13,247 nucleotides of DNA from an uncultured Prevotella sp. GTDB taxonomy: Bacteria; Bacteroidota; Bacteroidia; Bacteroidales; Bacteroidaceae. The stretch lies in the NCBI GenBank assembly GCA_905211345.1, contig CAJMAO010000041.1:1-13247 (forward strand). Reading direction: 5' to 3'. Position 1 is the stretch's first letter. Every line of letters begins with the position of its first letter. The notes under the pieces were generated by a model. It made no database searches. It was not told the origin of the DNA and saw only the letters and a program-made list of their open reading frames with translations. The position numbers and the translations under genes were made by a program. Below are positions 6,835 through 13,247 of the stretch, one piece after another.

Positions 6835-7293
6835 TTAATTCTTAATTGGAATAAACTCCGACACGTCCCTGCCGAAGTGCAGTAGTTCGCGCACCATGCT
6901 TGAAGACACGCTCTGGTATTGCGGCTCTGAATAGAGCAGCAGGGTCTCTAGGCCGCCTATGCGCAGGTTGATGTCGGCCTGTTCGCGCTCATACTCGAAA
7001 TCCTTGACGCTGCGCACGCCTTTAATTATGAAGCGCGCCCCCTCCCTTTTGGCGAAATCCACCAACAGGTCGCTGTACGCCTTCACCTCTATCTTCGGCT
7101 CACCGGCGTATATGCGGGCTATGTCCTCCACGCGTTTGTCGGCGCTGTAAAGATAGTTCTTGCGCACGTTGACGCCAACGCCTATTACAATCCTGTCAAA
7201 CAAAGGCAGCGCCCGGCGCACGACGGCGTCGTGGCCCACGGTGAACGGGTCGAAACTTCCCGGGAAAACAGCCGTTTTTAATTCATGATTCAT
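6835..7293 (-). CDS. coaD: Phosphopantetheine adenylyltransferase
   Basis: CoaD joins 4'-phosphopantetheine and ATP to give dephospho-coenzyme A, the penultimate step of coenzyme A synthesis in the cytoplasm. The 152 residues show the nucleotidyltransferase signature FPGSFDPFTVGH (10-21; Thr18 and His21 of the TxGH motif). They also show the phosphopantetheine-binding region KGVRSVKDFEYE (91-102) and the second nucleotide signature VSSSMVREL (129-137). Length is normal for the family. The Met at 7293 gives a few extra residues (MNHE) before the conserved KTAVFPGSFDPF, and these codons belong to the repeat sequence that fills the upstream gap. The C-terminal codons AAG AAT TAA match a heptamer repeat as well. 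It lies downstream of ruvB on the same strand, but a long inverted repeat in the 103-bp gap may separate the transcripts. Confidence 0.95.
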   Translation of the reverse strand: MNHELKTAVFPGSFDPFTVGHDAVVRRALPLFDRIVIGVGVNVRKNYLYSADKRVEDIARIYAGEPKIEVKAYSDLLVDFAKREGARFIIKGVRSVKDFEYEREQADINLRIGGLETLLLYSEPQYQSVSSSMVRELLHFGRDVSEFIPIKN

Positions 7294-7350
7294 AATTCAC
7301 AATTCATAATTTTTTTAATTCATAATTCATAATTCACAATGCATAATCAG
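7280..7350. repeat. Tandem 7-bp repeats (ATTCATA type) upstream of coaD
   Basis: From about 7280 the sequence reads as consecutive heptamers related to ATTCATA (ATTCATG, ATTCATA, ATTCACA, ATTCATA). It is interrupted by a T-run at 7310-7316 and then resumes (ATTCATA, ATTCATA, ATTCACA, ATGCATA). The coaD start codon lies within it. Such 7-bp tandem repeats resemble the short tandemly repeated repetitive (STRR) elements described in cyanobacteria; that likeness is in architecture only. Confidence 0.75.
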
Positions 7351-7406
7351 GCTTGTTTTCGTGGCGTCAGCCCGATTATGCATTATGAATTGTGAATTAT
7401 GAATTA
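7316..7406. repeat. Near-perfect 33-bp inverted repeat between ruvB and coaD
   Basis: Arms 7316-7348 and 7374-7406 are reverse complements with two mismatches, around a 25-nt GC-richer loop (7349-7373). The arms consist of the ATTCATA-type heptamers. The right arm contains the ruvB stop codon (7397-7399, read on the - strand) and encodes its last two residues, Asn-Ser. Transcribed, it would form a long stem between ruvB and coaD. Confidence 0.85.
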
Positions 7407-8440
7407 GCAAACAGGTCTTGTTCCATTGGATTCTGGCCGAACATCTTGCGACCGAAGTGGCTGTAGGCCAGTTCCGTCGCCATGCGTCCGCGGGGCGTGC
7501 GCTTGATGAATCCTTCCATGATAAGGTAAGGTTCGTACACTTCTTCCACCGTTCCGGCATCCTCCCCGATGGCCGTGGCTATCGTCGTGACGCCCACCGG
7601 GCCGCCGCGGAACTTGTCGATGATGGTCAGCAGTATCTTGTTGTCAATCTCGTCGAGGCCGTATTGGTCGATGTTAAGTGCCGTAAGAGCTATCCTCGAG
7701 ATGGCGGTGTCGATGCGGCCGGTGCCTTTCACCTGCGCGAAATCCCTCACGCGGCGCAGCAGGGCGTTGGCTATACGGGGCGTTCCGCGGCTCCGTCGCG
7801 CTATCTCCACGGCGGCATCGTCGTCAATCGGCACTTTAAGTATAGAGGCCGAGCGGCGCAGTATCTTCGTAAGCGTCTCAGGTTCGTAGTATTCAAGGTG
7901 CAGGTTTATGCCGAATCGGGCGCGCAGCGGGGCGGTGAGCAGGCCGCTCCGGGTGGTCGCTCCTACTAGGGTAAAGGGGTTGAGGTCTATTTGTATGGAG
8001 CGTGCCGACGGCCCTTTGTCAATCATTATGTCGATGCGGTAGTCCTCCATCGCCGAGTAAAGATACTCCTCGACAACCGGCGACAGGCGGTGGATTTCGT
8101 CTATAAAGAGCACGTCGTTAGGTTCCAGCGATGTCAGTATGCCTGCAAGGTCGCCCGGCTTGTCGAGTACCGGGCCGCTTGTCAGCTTGAAGCCTACGCC
8201 CAGCTCGTTGGCTATGATGTTGCTCAGGGTGGTTTTTCCCAGTCCGGGAGGGCCGTGCAGCAGCGTGTGGTCGAGCGGTTCGCCTCGGTATTTGGCCGCC
8301 TCTACGAACACCCTCAGGTTGTCCACTACCTTCTGTTGGCCGCTGAAGTCGTCGAAGCGCAGCGGCCTCAAGGCGTTTTCAAAATCCTTCTCGGCCGACG
8401 AGAGCGTGTTGTTGCGTATGTCGAAATCGTTGTTTGCCAT
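7397..8440 (-). CDS. ruvB: Holliday junction branch migration ATPase RuvB
   Basis: RuvB is the hexameric AAA+ motor that with RuvA drives branch migration of Holliday junctions before RuvC cleavage. The 347 residues contain Walker A GPPGLGKT (63-70), Walker B LFIDEIH (111-117), sensor 1 GATTRSG (160-166), the arginine-finger segment PLRARFG (171-177), sensor 2 RSRGTPRIANALLRR (216-230) and the C-terminal winged-helix DNA-binding signature RTPRGRMATELAYSHFG (314-330). Length is normal. Neither ruvA nor ruvC is in the window. The gene probably has its own promoter: TACCTTTG lies 27 bp upstream of the ATG, and terminator-like hairpins separate it from pnp. The final residues and stop come from a repeat (7374-7406). 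Confidence 0.97.
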   Translation of the reverse strand: MANNDFDIRNNTLSSAEKDFENALRPLRFDDFSGQQKVVDNLRVFVEAAKYRGEPLDHTLLHGPPGLGKTTLSNIIANELGVGFKLTSGPVLDKPGDLAGILTSLEPNDVLFIDEIHRLSPVVEEYLYSAMEDYRIDIMIDKGPSARSIQIDLNPFTLVGATTRSGLLTAPLRARFGINLHLEYYEPETLTKILRRSASILKVPIDDDAAVEIARRSRGTPRIANALLRRVRDFAQVKGTGRIDTAISRIALTALNIDQYGLDEIDNKILLTIIDKFRGGPVGVTTIATAIGEDAGTVEEVYEPYLIMEGFIKRTPRGRMATELAYSHFGRKMFGQNPMEQDLFANS

Positions 8441-8466
8441 TATTAATGATGATTCTCTGTCGTTTG

Positions 8467-8474
8467 CAAAGGTA
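8467..8474 (-). promoter_or_regulatory. Putative -7 promoter box for ruvB
   Basis: Read on the - strand this is TACCTTTG, an exact match to the Bacteroidetes primary sigma factor -7 consensus TAnnTTTG, about 27 bp upstream of the ruvB ATG. I could not find a matching -33 TTTG at the usual spacing. The identical 8-mer lies upstream of pnp. Confidence 0.5.
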
Positions 8475-8477
8475 TAA

Positions 8478-8513
8478 AAAATAAGCCAATAACCTGCCTG
8501 CGGGGCTTATTTT
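8478..8513 (-). terminator. Hairpin with T-run just upstream of the ruvB promoter
   Basis: AAAATAAGCC (8478-8487) and GGCTTATTTT (8504-8513) form a 10-bp stem around a 16-nt loop. On the - strand a run of six T follows (complement of 8476-8481), giving a rho-independent terminator shape that would shield ruvB from pnp readthrough. It directly abuts the ruvB -7 box, so an operator role is an alternative. The + strand tail is also T-rich. Confidence 0.5.
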
Positions 8514-8580
8514 AATATAAGGTGGAACTTACGGAGGCGTGAAAACGAAAATGAATGTCCGCTAAATCTCCCATTCACCA

Positions 8581-8643
8581 GTAGTTAAAGTAGTTAAGGA
8601 AGTTAACGCTCACTACGTTCGCTAAGGAGTTAAAGACAAATGC
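8581..8643. repeat. 9-bp tandem repeat and dispersed repeat in the ruvB-pnp gap
   Basis: Three consecutive nonamers (GTAGTTAAA, GTAGTTAAG, GAAGTTAAC) occupy 8581-8607. After a short interruption (8608-8620), 8621-8643 matches 324-346 at 21 of 23 positions. The gap 8441-8738 otherwise holds the ruvB -7 box, the hairpin at 8478-8513 and the pnp terminator. I see no protein-coding gene in it. Confidence 0.7.
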
Positions 8644-8703
8644 CTTGTCATAAAAGTCCCTTAAAAGTACTGACGGATTGAACGCTTACGCCTGTAAAAC
8701 GAA

Positions 8704-8734
8704 AACTCCGGCAACCTTGCGGGCTGCCGGAGTT
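8704..8734 (-). terminator. Rho-independent terminator of pnp
   Basis: Five bases after the pnp stop codon, AACTCCGGCA (8704-8713) and TGCCGGAGTT (8725-8734) form a perfect 10-bp GC-rich stem with an 11-nt loop. On the - strand it is followed by TTTTCGTTTT, the expected U-rich tail. Confidence 0.85.
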
Positions 8735-8738
8735 ATGG

Positions 8739-11048
8739 TTAGAAGTTCTCGTGGTCGAGACTGTCGTTGAAGTCGCGCGGCTCCTTTTGTGCCAGCGGGT
8801 CGTGGTATTCGTCACGTCCCGGGCGATGCTCGAAGCGGCGTTGCTCGCGGCCTTGGCGCTCGGGGCGCTGCCTGCGCTCGCCGCGCGGGCGGCGTTCGCG
8901 CTCAACGTAGCCTTCGGGTTTCGGTATGAGCACACGGTGTGACAGTTTGTACTTGCCTGTCTTCGGGTCGATTTCCATGAGTTTCACGGTTATCTTGTCG
9001 CCCTCGTGCAAGCCTGCCTCCTCTACGGTTTCAAGCCGTTTCCAGTCTATTTCGCTGATGTGCAGCAGCCCGTCCTTGCCCGGCAGTATCTCTACGAAGC
9101 AGCCGTAAGGCATGATTGAGCGTATCGTGCCCTCGTAAACTTCGCCCACTTCGGGTATTGCGACTATGGCCTTTATCTTGGCTATGGCCTTCTGGATGCT
9201 ATCCTTGTTGGGCGCGCTCACCTGAACTTTGCCTACTCCGTCGATTTCGTCGATTGTAATCGTCGCTCCTGACTCGTCCTGCATCTGCTGGATGATCTTT
9301 CCGCCCGGGCCGATTACGGCTCCGATGAACTCCTTCGGTATCTCAAACATCTCGATGCGCGGTACCTGCGGCTTCAGTTCGGCGCGCGGCTCGCTGATAG
9401 TGTCGGTCAGCTTGCCTAGTATGTACTCGCGTCCGGCCTTTGCCTGCATGAGCGCCTTTTCAAGAATATCGAAGCTCAGGCCGTCGCACTTGATGTCCAT
9501 CTGCGTGGCCGTCAGTCCGTCTTTTGTTCCGGTGGTCTTGAAGTCCATGTCGCCGAGGTGGTCCTCGTCGCCGAGGATGTCGCTAAGCACGGCGTACTTG
9601 TCTTCGCCCGGGTTCTTGATAAGCCCCATGGCGATGCCGCTCACGGGTTTCTTCATCGGCACTCCGGCGTCCATGAGGGCGAGCGTGCCGGCGCAGACTG
9701 TCGCCATTGACGACGAGCCGTTGCTCTCCAATATCTGTGAAACGAGGCGCACCGTGTAGGGGAACTCCTCGGGTATCTGTCCCTTCAGCGCGCGCCAAGC
9801 CAAGTGGCCGTGGCCTATCTCGCGGCGGCCTACGCCGCGCTGCGCCTTGGCTTCGCCCGTACAGAACGGCGGGAAGTTGTAGTGCAGCAGGAAACGCTGG
9901 TAAGAGCGGTCGAGCACGTCGTCAACCAGTTTCTCGTCAAGTTTCGTTCCGAGGGTGCAGGTTGTGAGGCTCTGCGTCTCGCCGCGGGTGAATATCGAGC
10001 TTCCGTGGGGCATGGGCAGGGGTGACACCTCGCACCATATCGGGCGTATCTCGTCGGTCTTGCGGCCGTCGAGGCGCTTGCCCTCGTCGAGGATGCAGCG
10101 GCGCATTGCGTCGCGCTCCACGTCGTGGTAGTAGCGGTCAATCAAAGCGTATTTCTCCTCCAGCTCGTCCTCGGTCAGGTCGGCGTGGGCTGAGGCGTAA
10201 GCCTCCTCGAAGTCGGTCTTTATCTTGTCGAAAGCCTCCTCGCGGCTCTTCTTGTCGTGGTCGCCGGCCTCGGCTATGGCGTAGCACTTGTCGTAAGTTT
10301 CCTTGCGCAGCTGCTCGCGCAGTTCCTCGTCGTTCACCTCGTGGCAGTACTCGCGCTTCACGTCGGTGCCGAGCTCCTTCATCAGTTCTTCCTGAAGCAC
10401 GCACATCGGGCGGATGGCCTCTTGGGCTACCTTGAGCGCCTCGAGCAGGTCTTGCTCCGACACTTCCTTCATCTCGCCTTCCACCATCATGATGTTGTCT
10501 TTCGAGGCGCCGACCATGATGTCCATGTCGGCATTCTTCATCTGTTCGAACGTCGGGTCTACCACGTACTCGCCGTTCACGCGCGCTACGCGCACTTCTG
10601 ATATGGGGCACTCAAACGGAATGTCCGAGCAAGCCAAGGCGCAAGAGGCGGCAAAGCCTGCGAGGGCGTCGGGCTGGTCGACTCCGTCGGCCGAAAAAAG
10701 AATGACATTTACATAAACCTCGGCGTGGAAATCGGCCGGGAATAACGGGCGCAAGGCGCGGTCTACCAGTCGGCAAGTCAGAATCTCGTTGTCGCTTGCC
10801 TTGCCTTCGCGCTTCGTGAAGCCTCCGGGGAAACGCCCGGCGGCGGCATACTGTTCTCTGTACTCAACCTGCAAAGGCATGAAATCTGTTCCGGGAACTG
10901 CATCTTTTGCGGCACAAACGGTGGCGAGCAATACCGTGTTGCCCATGCGGAGCACGCAGGAGCCGTCAGCCTGTTTTGCCACTTTCCCGGTTTCAATGCT
11001 GATGGTCCTTCCATCAGGCAGTGAAACTGTTTTCGTAATTACGTTCAT
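8739..11048 (-). CDS. pnp: Polyribonucleotide nucleotidyltransferase (PNPase)
   Basis: PNPase degrades RNA from the 3' end with phosphate and can also add tails; it works as a trimer in the cytoplasm. The 769 residues have the standard order: a first RNase PH-like domain (about 1-140), a linking helical region (about 200-320), and a second, catalytic RNase PH domain. The catalytic domain carries GRREIGHGHLAWRAL (407-421) and ILGDEDHLGDMDFK (491-504, with the active-site aspartates). A KH domain follows (about 570-625, GPGG loop at 580-583), then an S1 domain (about 635-705, VYEGTIRSIMPYGCFVEI). After S1 comes a tail of about 55 residues dense in Arg and Glu (716-745), probably disordered and RNA-binding. 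The ATG at 11048 fits the family N-terminus. It has its own promoter and terminator and appears to be monocistronic. Confidence 0.97.
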   Translation of the reverse strand: MNVITKTVSLPDGRTISIETGKVAKQADGSCVLRMGNTVLLATVCAAKDAVPGTDFMPLQVEYREQYAAAGRFPGGFTKREGKASDNEILTCRLVDRALRPLFPADFHAEVYVNVILFSADGVDQPDALAGFAASCALACSDIPFECPISEVRVARVNGEYVVDPTFEQMKNADMDIMVGASKDNIMMVEGEMKEVSEQDLLEALKVAQEAIRPMCVLQEELMKELGTDVKREYCHEVNDEELREQLRKETYDKCYAIAEAGDHDKKSREEAFDKIKTDFEEAYASAHADLTEDELEEKYALIDRYYHDVERDAMRRCILDEGKRLDGRKTDEIRPIWCEVSPLPMPHGSSIFTRGETQSLTTCTLGTKLDEKLVDDVLDRSYQRFLLHYNFPPFCTGEAKAQRGVGRREIGHGHLAWRALKGQIPEEFPYTVRLVSQILESNGSSSMATVCAGTLALMDAGVPMKKPVSGIAMGLIKNPGEDKYAVLSDILGDEDHLGDMDFKTTGTKDGLTATQMDIKCDGLSFDILEKALMQAKAGREYILGKLTDTISEPRAELKPQVPRIEMFEIPKEFIGAVIGPGGKIIQQMQDESGATITIDEIDGVGKVQVSAPNKDSIQKAIAKIKAIVAIPEVGEVYEGTIRSIMPYGCFVEILPGKDGLLHISEIDWKRLETVEEAGLHEGDKITVKLMEIDPKTGKYKLSHRVLIPKPEGYVERERRPRGERRQRPERQGREQRRFEHRPGRDEYHDPLAQKEPRDFNDSLDHENF

Positions 11049-11090
11049 CTAAAAATCAAAAATGTCTTTTTACATCAAAAAAAATCGTGC

Positions 11091-11120
11091 CAAAGGTAAT
11101 TATTTTTTGCCTAACACAAC
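11091..11120 (-). promoter_or_regulatory. Putative Bacteroidetes-type promoter of pnp
   Basis: On the - strand the -7 box TACCTTTG (11091-11098) lies 42 bp upstream of the pnp ATG. GTTG (11117-11120) stands 18 bp upstream of it as a candidate -33 element, close to the usual 19-21 bp. The leader between promoter and ATG is A/T-rich with no evident structure. Confidence 0.55.
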
Positions 11121-11256
11121 GTTCTTTGGCATTAAAACTGCATTAAAATGTCATTTTTTAGCAGATATTCAGCCCGTTTCCCGTCCGCCACAGGCATTTT
11201 GGTTACCGTGGCGTAAGCCCCTTTCATGCTACGGCTGATTTGCAAAGCATCACCGC

Positions 11257-11380
11257 CGGTCGGCCTGAACATTAAGCCGGCCGCAGTCATGATGAAAAAC
11301 GAAAGGTGGCCTTTTGCGTTCCAAAAGGCCGCATATTGCAACGTAAAAGGCCGTCTTTTGCAGCGCAAAACACGGCCTTT
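11257..11380 (-). repeat. Three consecutive hairpins downstream of the lyase gene
   Basis: Hairpin 1 pairs 11257-11264 with 11276-11283 (8 bp, one G-T wobble, 11-nt loop). Hairpin 2 pairs GGCCTTTTG (11308-11316) with CAAAAGGCC (11322-11330), 9 bp and a 5-nt loop. Hairpin 3 pairs 11346-11361 with 11365-11380, a 16-position stem with one C-C mismatch. On the - strand hairpin 2 is followed by a T-rich stretch (complement of 11296-11305), so at least one may terminate the lyase transcript. The 372-bp gap 11049-11420 otherwise holds the pnp promoter and no gene I trust. Part of hairpin 3 matches the 22-bp repeat at 6259-6273. Confidence 0.65.
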
Positions 11381-11420
11381 CGTAAGTAGTCTGACTGTCA
11401 ATGCGTTATCATTCCGATAA

Positions 11421-13247
11421 TCATTTTACCACTTTGAGCATCCTCGGGCACAGTCCGTTGCCGCTTACGCGCAGCAGGATTACGCCCGCCGGCAGGTCGC
11501 CGAGGCTTGTCTGCGTGGACTGTATCCTGCGGCTTGTCAGCAGCAGGCCGTCGGTAGAGTAGGCTGTAAGTGTCGAGCCTACGGCGTTGCCGCTCACGGT
11601 CAGCGTGCAGGTGGCGCGGTCGTAGCCTATTTCCGGCCTTGCCATGACGGCATGGGTTACGCCCGACGTGAAGTCGTCGTCGAGCGTTTCGCCCATCAGT
11701 GAGTTGAGGTAAACCTCAAGCGCGGTGTATCCTTCGCCGTTTACGCTGTTGCGGTCGGCGGCGTTCGTGGCGTCAAGGCCGTGCTTCCGCTCCCATTCGT
11801 CGGGTATACCGTCGTCGTCGGTGTCGGTCGGCGCGGTGCCCAGCTCATGCGTCAGGCCAAAGCCTTCGGCGTCATTGACAGAATCTATTATGCCGCGCTT
11901 GCCCGTCTTCGAGCCCGAATACTTAGGCTCGCCCGTCGTAACGTCGTCGATTATGCGCCGCTCTATCACGTCGCGGTTTATCGTTCCCGCTCCGGCCAGC
12001 ACGCTTTCGTATGCGTCCTCGGCGGTCTCGACGGCGGTCAGCATGTAGCGTTGCGGGTCATATTCGCCCGCGTTGCCAAGTACGGCGTTGTAACGGTAGT
12101 AAGGTGTCTTCGTAACGATGCGTTCGTCGGCGCGTATCTCGTCGAGCGAGTATCCTTCGGCCGACATGGCCTTCCAGTTGTCGGCCGTGGCTTCGGCATT
12201 GCCTTCCATTACGTTTCCGGCGACATACCACTGCGACGGAGCCCACGACGTGGCGCCTTCGCGGGCGTAGCTTGCGCTGACGAACACCGAGTTATCCGGC
12301 GACTCAGGCCCCGGCTTGTAGTAGTTGTTCATGAAGTTGCACTCGTTGGCCGAGTTCAGTCCGTTGTATTCGGTTATCTCGGCGGTGTTCTCCCCGCCGT
12401 ACACGGAGTTCCACCGGCCCCAGTTGAAGTTTACGTTGTTGGCGTATTCCATGAACACCACGTAGTCCTCGCCTCTCGCCCCGTTGAAGCGCGGGCTGCG
12501 CGAGTCGTTGCCCGCGAGCAGGTTGTGGTGGTAGGTTGCCGGCGAGCCGCCCCATTGCGAGCCGTAGCCGCGGGCGCCTTTCTGGTGGCCTGCGTCGTTG
12601 AGTCCTTCATGCACGATGCTCCACTGCACGGTGAGGAAGTGGCTGTCGGCAGTGTTCATGTTCTCCTCCATCGACCATCCGAACACGCAGTGGTCGAATA
12701 TGTAGTTGGCGCAGTTCTCCGTTCCGCAGGCTTGGTCTTGTCGTTCGTCGCCCGAGCGGAAACGCACGTTGCGCACGATGAAGTTCTGCGAGAAGCCGAA
12801 GTTCACCTTGTTGCCTACTATGCTGATGCCGTCGCCCGGCGCGGTCTGTCCCGCCAGCGTCCAGTCGGCGCGGTTCACTTCGAGTGCCGAGCCGAGCCTG
12901 ATTTCGCCGTTCACGTCGAACACTATCGTCAGCGGCTCGTCGGGGTGCTGCTGGAAGGCCCAGCGCAGAGTGCCCTCGGTGCCGTCGTCGGTCAGTTTGG
13001 TAACTTTCACCACGGCTCCTCCGCGTCCGCCGGTAGTGTATTTGCCGAAGCCCTCGGCCGTGGGGAACGCCGGAGCGGCCTCGCGCATGGGCACCGCGCT
13101 CGTCGTCACGCCGTGGCGCGACACGGCGCGCACCGTATATTCCGCGTTGTCGCCCGGCTCTATGGCATACTCGGGGTCGGCCGTAAAGGCGGCGAACACG
13201 CCGTCCTTGTATATCAGGTAGCCCGCCGCCATCTCGTCGCTGCTCCA
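11421..13247 (-). CDS. Secreted pectate lyase-like protein (polysaccharide lyase family 1 type), 5' end missing
   Basis: The frame is open to the right edge (five more residues, WSSDE, precede the Met at 13232), so that Met is internal and the gene is partial. Numbering from that Met, residues 1-50 look like the end of a fibronectin type III domain (AAGYLIYKDG, EYTVRAVSRHG). Residues 60-420 form a right-handed beta-helix lyase of the pectate lyase type: VFDVNGEIRL, WTLAGQTAPGDGISI, FIVRNVRFRSGD, and YHHNLLAGNDSRSPRF (234-249) with the expected catalytic arginine region. A calcium-loop-like DTDDDGIPDEW (470-480) follows. The end, about 545-603 (TAYSTDGLLL, LPAGVILLRVSG, MLKVVK), resembles a type IX secretion sorting domain, implying export to the cell surface. 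It would cleave pectic polysaccharide by beta-elimination; the exact substrate is not readable. Confidence 0.85.
   Translation of the reverse strand, partial: WSSDEMAAGYLIYKDGVFAAFTADPEYAIEPGDNAEYTVRAVSRHGVTTSAVPMREAAPAFPTAEGFGKYTTGGRGGAVVKVTKLTDDGTEGTLRWAFQQHPDEPLTIVFDVNGEIRLGSALEVNRADWTLAGQTAPGDGISIVGNKVNFGFSQNFIVRNVRFRSGDERQDQACGTENCANYIFDHCVFGWSMEENMNTADSHFLTVQWSIVHEGLNDAGHQKGARGYGSQWGGSPATYHHNLLAGNDSRSPRFNGARGEDYVVFMEYANNVNFNWGRWNSVYGGENTAEITEYNGLNSANECNFMNNYYKPGPESPDNSVFVSASYAREGATSWAPSQWYVAGNVMEGNAEATADNWKAMSAEGYSLDEIRADERIVTKTPYYRYNAVLGNAGEYDPQRYMLTAVETAEDAYESVLAGAGTINRDVIERRIIDDVTTGEPKYSGSKTGKRGIIDSVNDAEGFGLTHELGTAPTDTDDDGIPDEWERKHGLDATNAADRNSVNGEGYTALEVYLNSLMGETLDDDFTSGVTHAVMARPEIGYDRATCTLTVSGNAVGSTLTAYSTDGLLLTSRRIQSTQTSLGDLPAGVILLRVSGNGLCPRMLKVVK

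Noticed and set aside
7280..7406. Possible CRISPR array
   Set aside because: Units are 7 bp, contiguous and arranged as an inverted repeat. There are no 25-40 bp direct repeats with unique spacers and no cas genes.
7418..8446. Several 100-180 codon frames on the + strand across ruvB
   Set aside because: They are shadows of ruvB, which is intact on the - strand with all AAA+ motifs.
8441..8738. tRNA or other known RNA gene in the ruvB-pnp gap
   Set aside because: No cloverleaf or T-loop GGTTCGAAT-type sequence was found here or in the other gaps; the structure present is explained by terminators and repeats.
11049..11130. A riboswitch or structured leader before pnp
   Set aside because: The stretch is A/T-rich with no convincing stems. 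Only the promoter boxes stand out.
11132..11401. An 89-codon open frame (- strand) downstream of the lyase, and a 64-codon frame on the other strand at 11226-11420
   Set aside because: Both run through the three hairpins and the repeat sequence. Neither shows a domain, and repeats of this kind often create spurious small frames.

Overview
The window looks like part of the chromosome of a member of the Bacteroidales, most likely a Prevotella-type genome. ParE, YbeY and the S41 protease have the sequence style of that phylum. Start codons lack strong Shine-Dalgarno sequences. Two genes carry the Bacteroidetes -7 promoter box TACCTTTG. The last gene ends in a tail resembling a type IX secretion sorting domain. 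The genus is an inference; the phylum is well supported.

Layout. Positions 2-277 are the 3' end of a GNAT-like acetyltransferase gene. Positions 378-2584 are an AT-rich two-gene restriction-modification cassette: a C5-cytosine methyltransferase followed, with a 4-bp overlap, by an HNH endonuclease. It sits 18 bp upstream of parE (2603-4558), which encodes the essential topoisomerase IV subunit B. Then come an exported S41 C-terminal processing protease (4613-6247) and ybeY (6323-6742), all on the + strand. On the - strand, transcribed leftwards, are coaD (6835-7293), ruvB (7397-8440), pnp (8739-11048) and the 3' portion of a secreted pectate lyase-like gene (11421 to the right edge).

Apart from the restriction-modification pair and the lyase, the genes are housekeeping: chromosome decatenation, envelope proteolysis, rRNA maturation, coenzyme A synthesis, Holliday junction migration and RNA turnover. 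Sampled core DNA is about 60% GC (2881-2940) against about 32% in the cassette (1621-1680), so the cassette was probably acquired by transfer.

The most unusual aspect is how many small repeat families occupy the gene borders. There are 7-bp tandem repeats arranged as long inverted repeats (6729-6826 and 7316-7406), a 9-bp tandem repeat (8581-8607) whose downstream sequence recurs at 324-346, an inverted pair of GC-rich REP-like elements at the parE/protease junction, 22-bp GACGGC units (6246-6311), and three consecutive hairpins (11257-11380). Several run into the genes and supply stop codons, a start codon, the ParE C-terminal tail and part of the protease signal peptide. I did not find a clear new multi-gene system. 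The strongest leads are these repeats and the restriction-modification cassette with its unassigned specificity.
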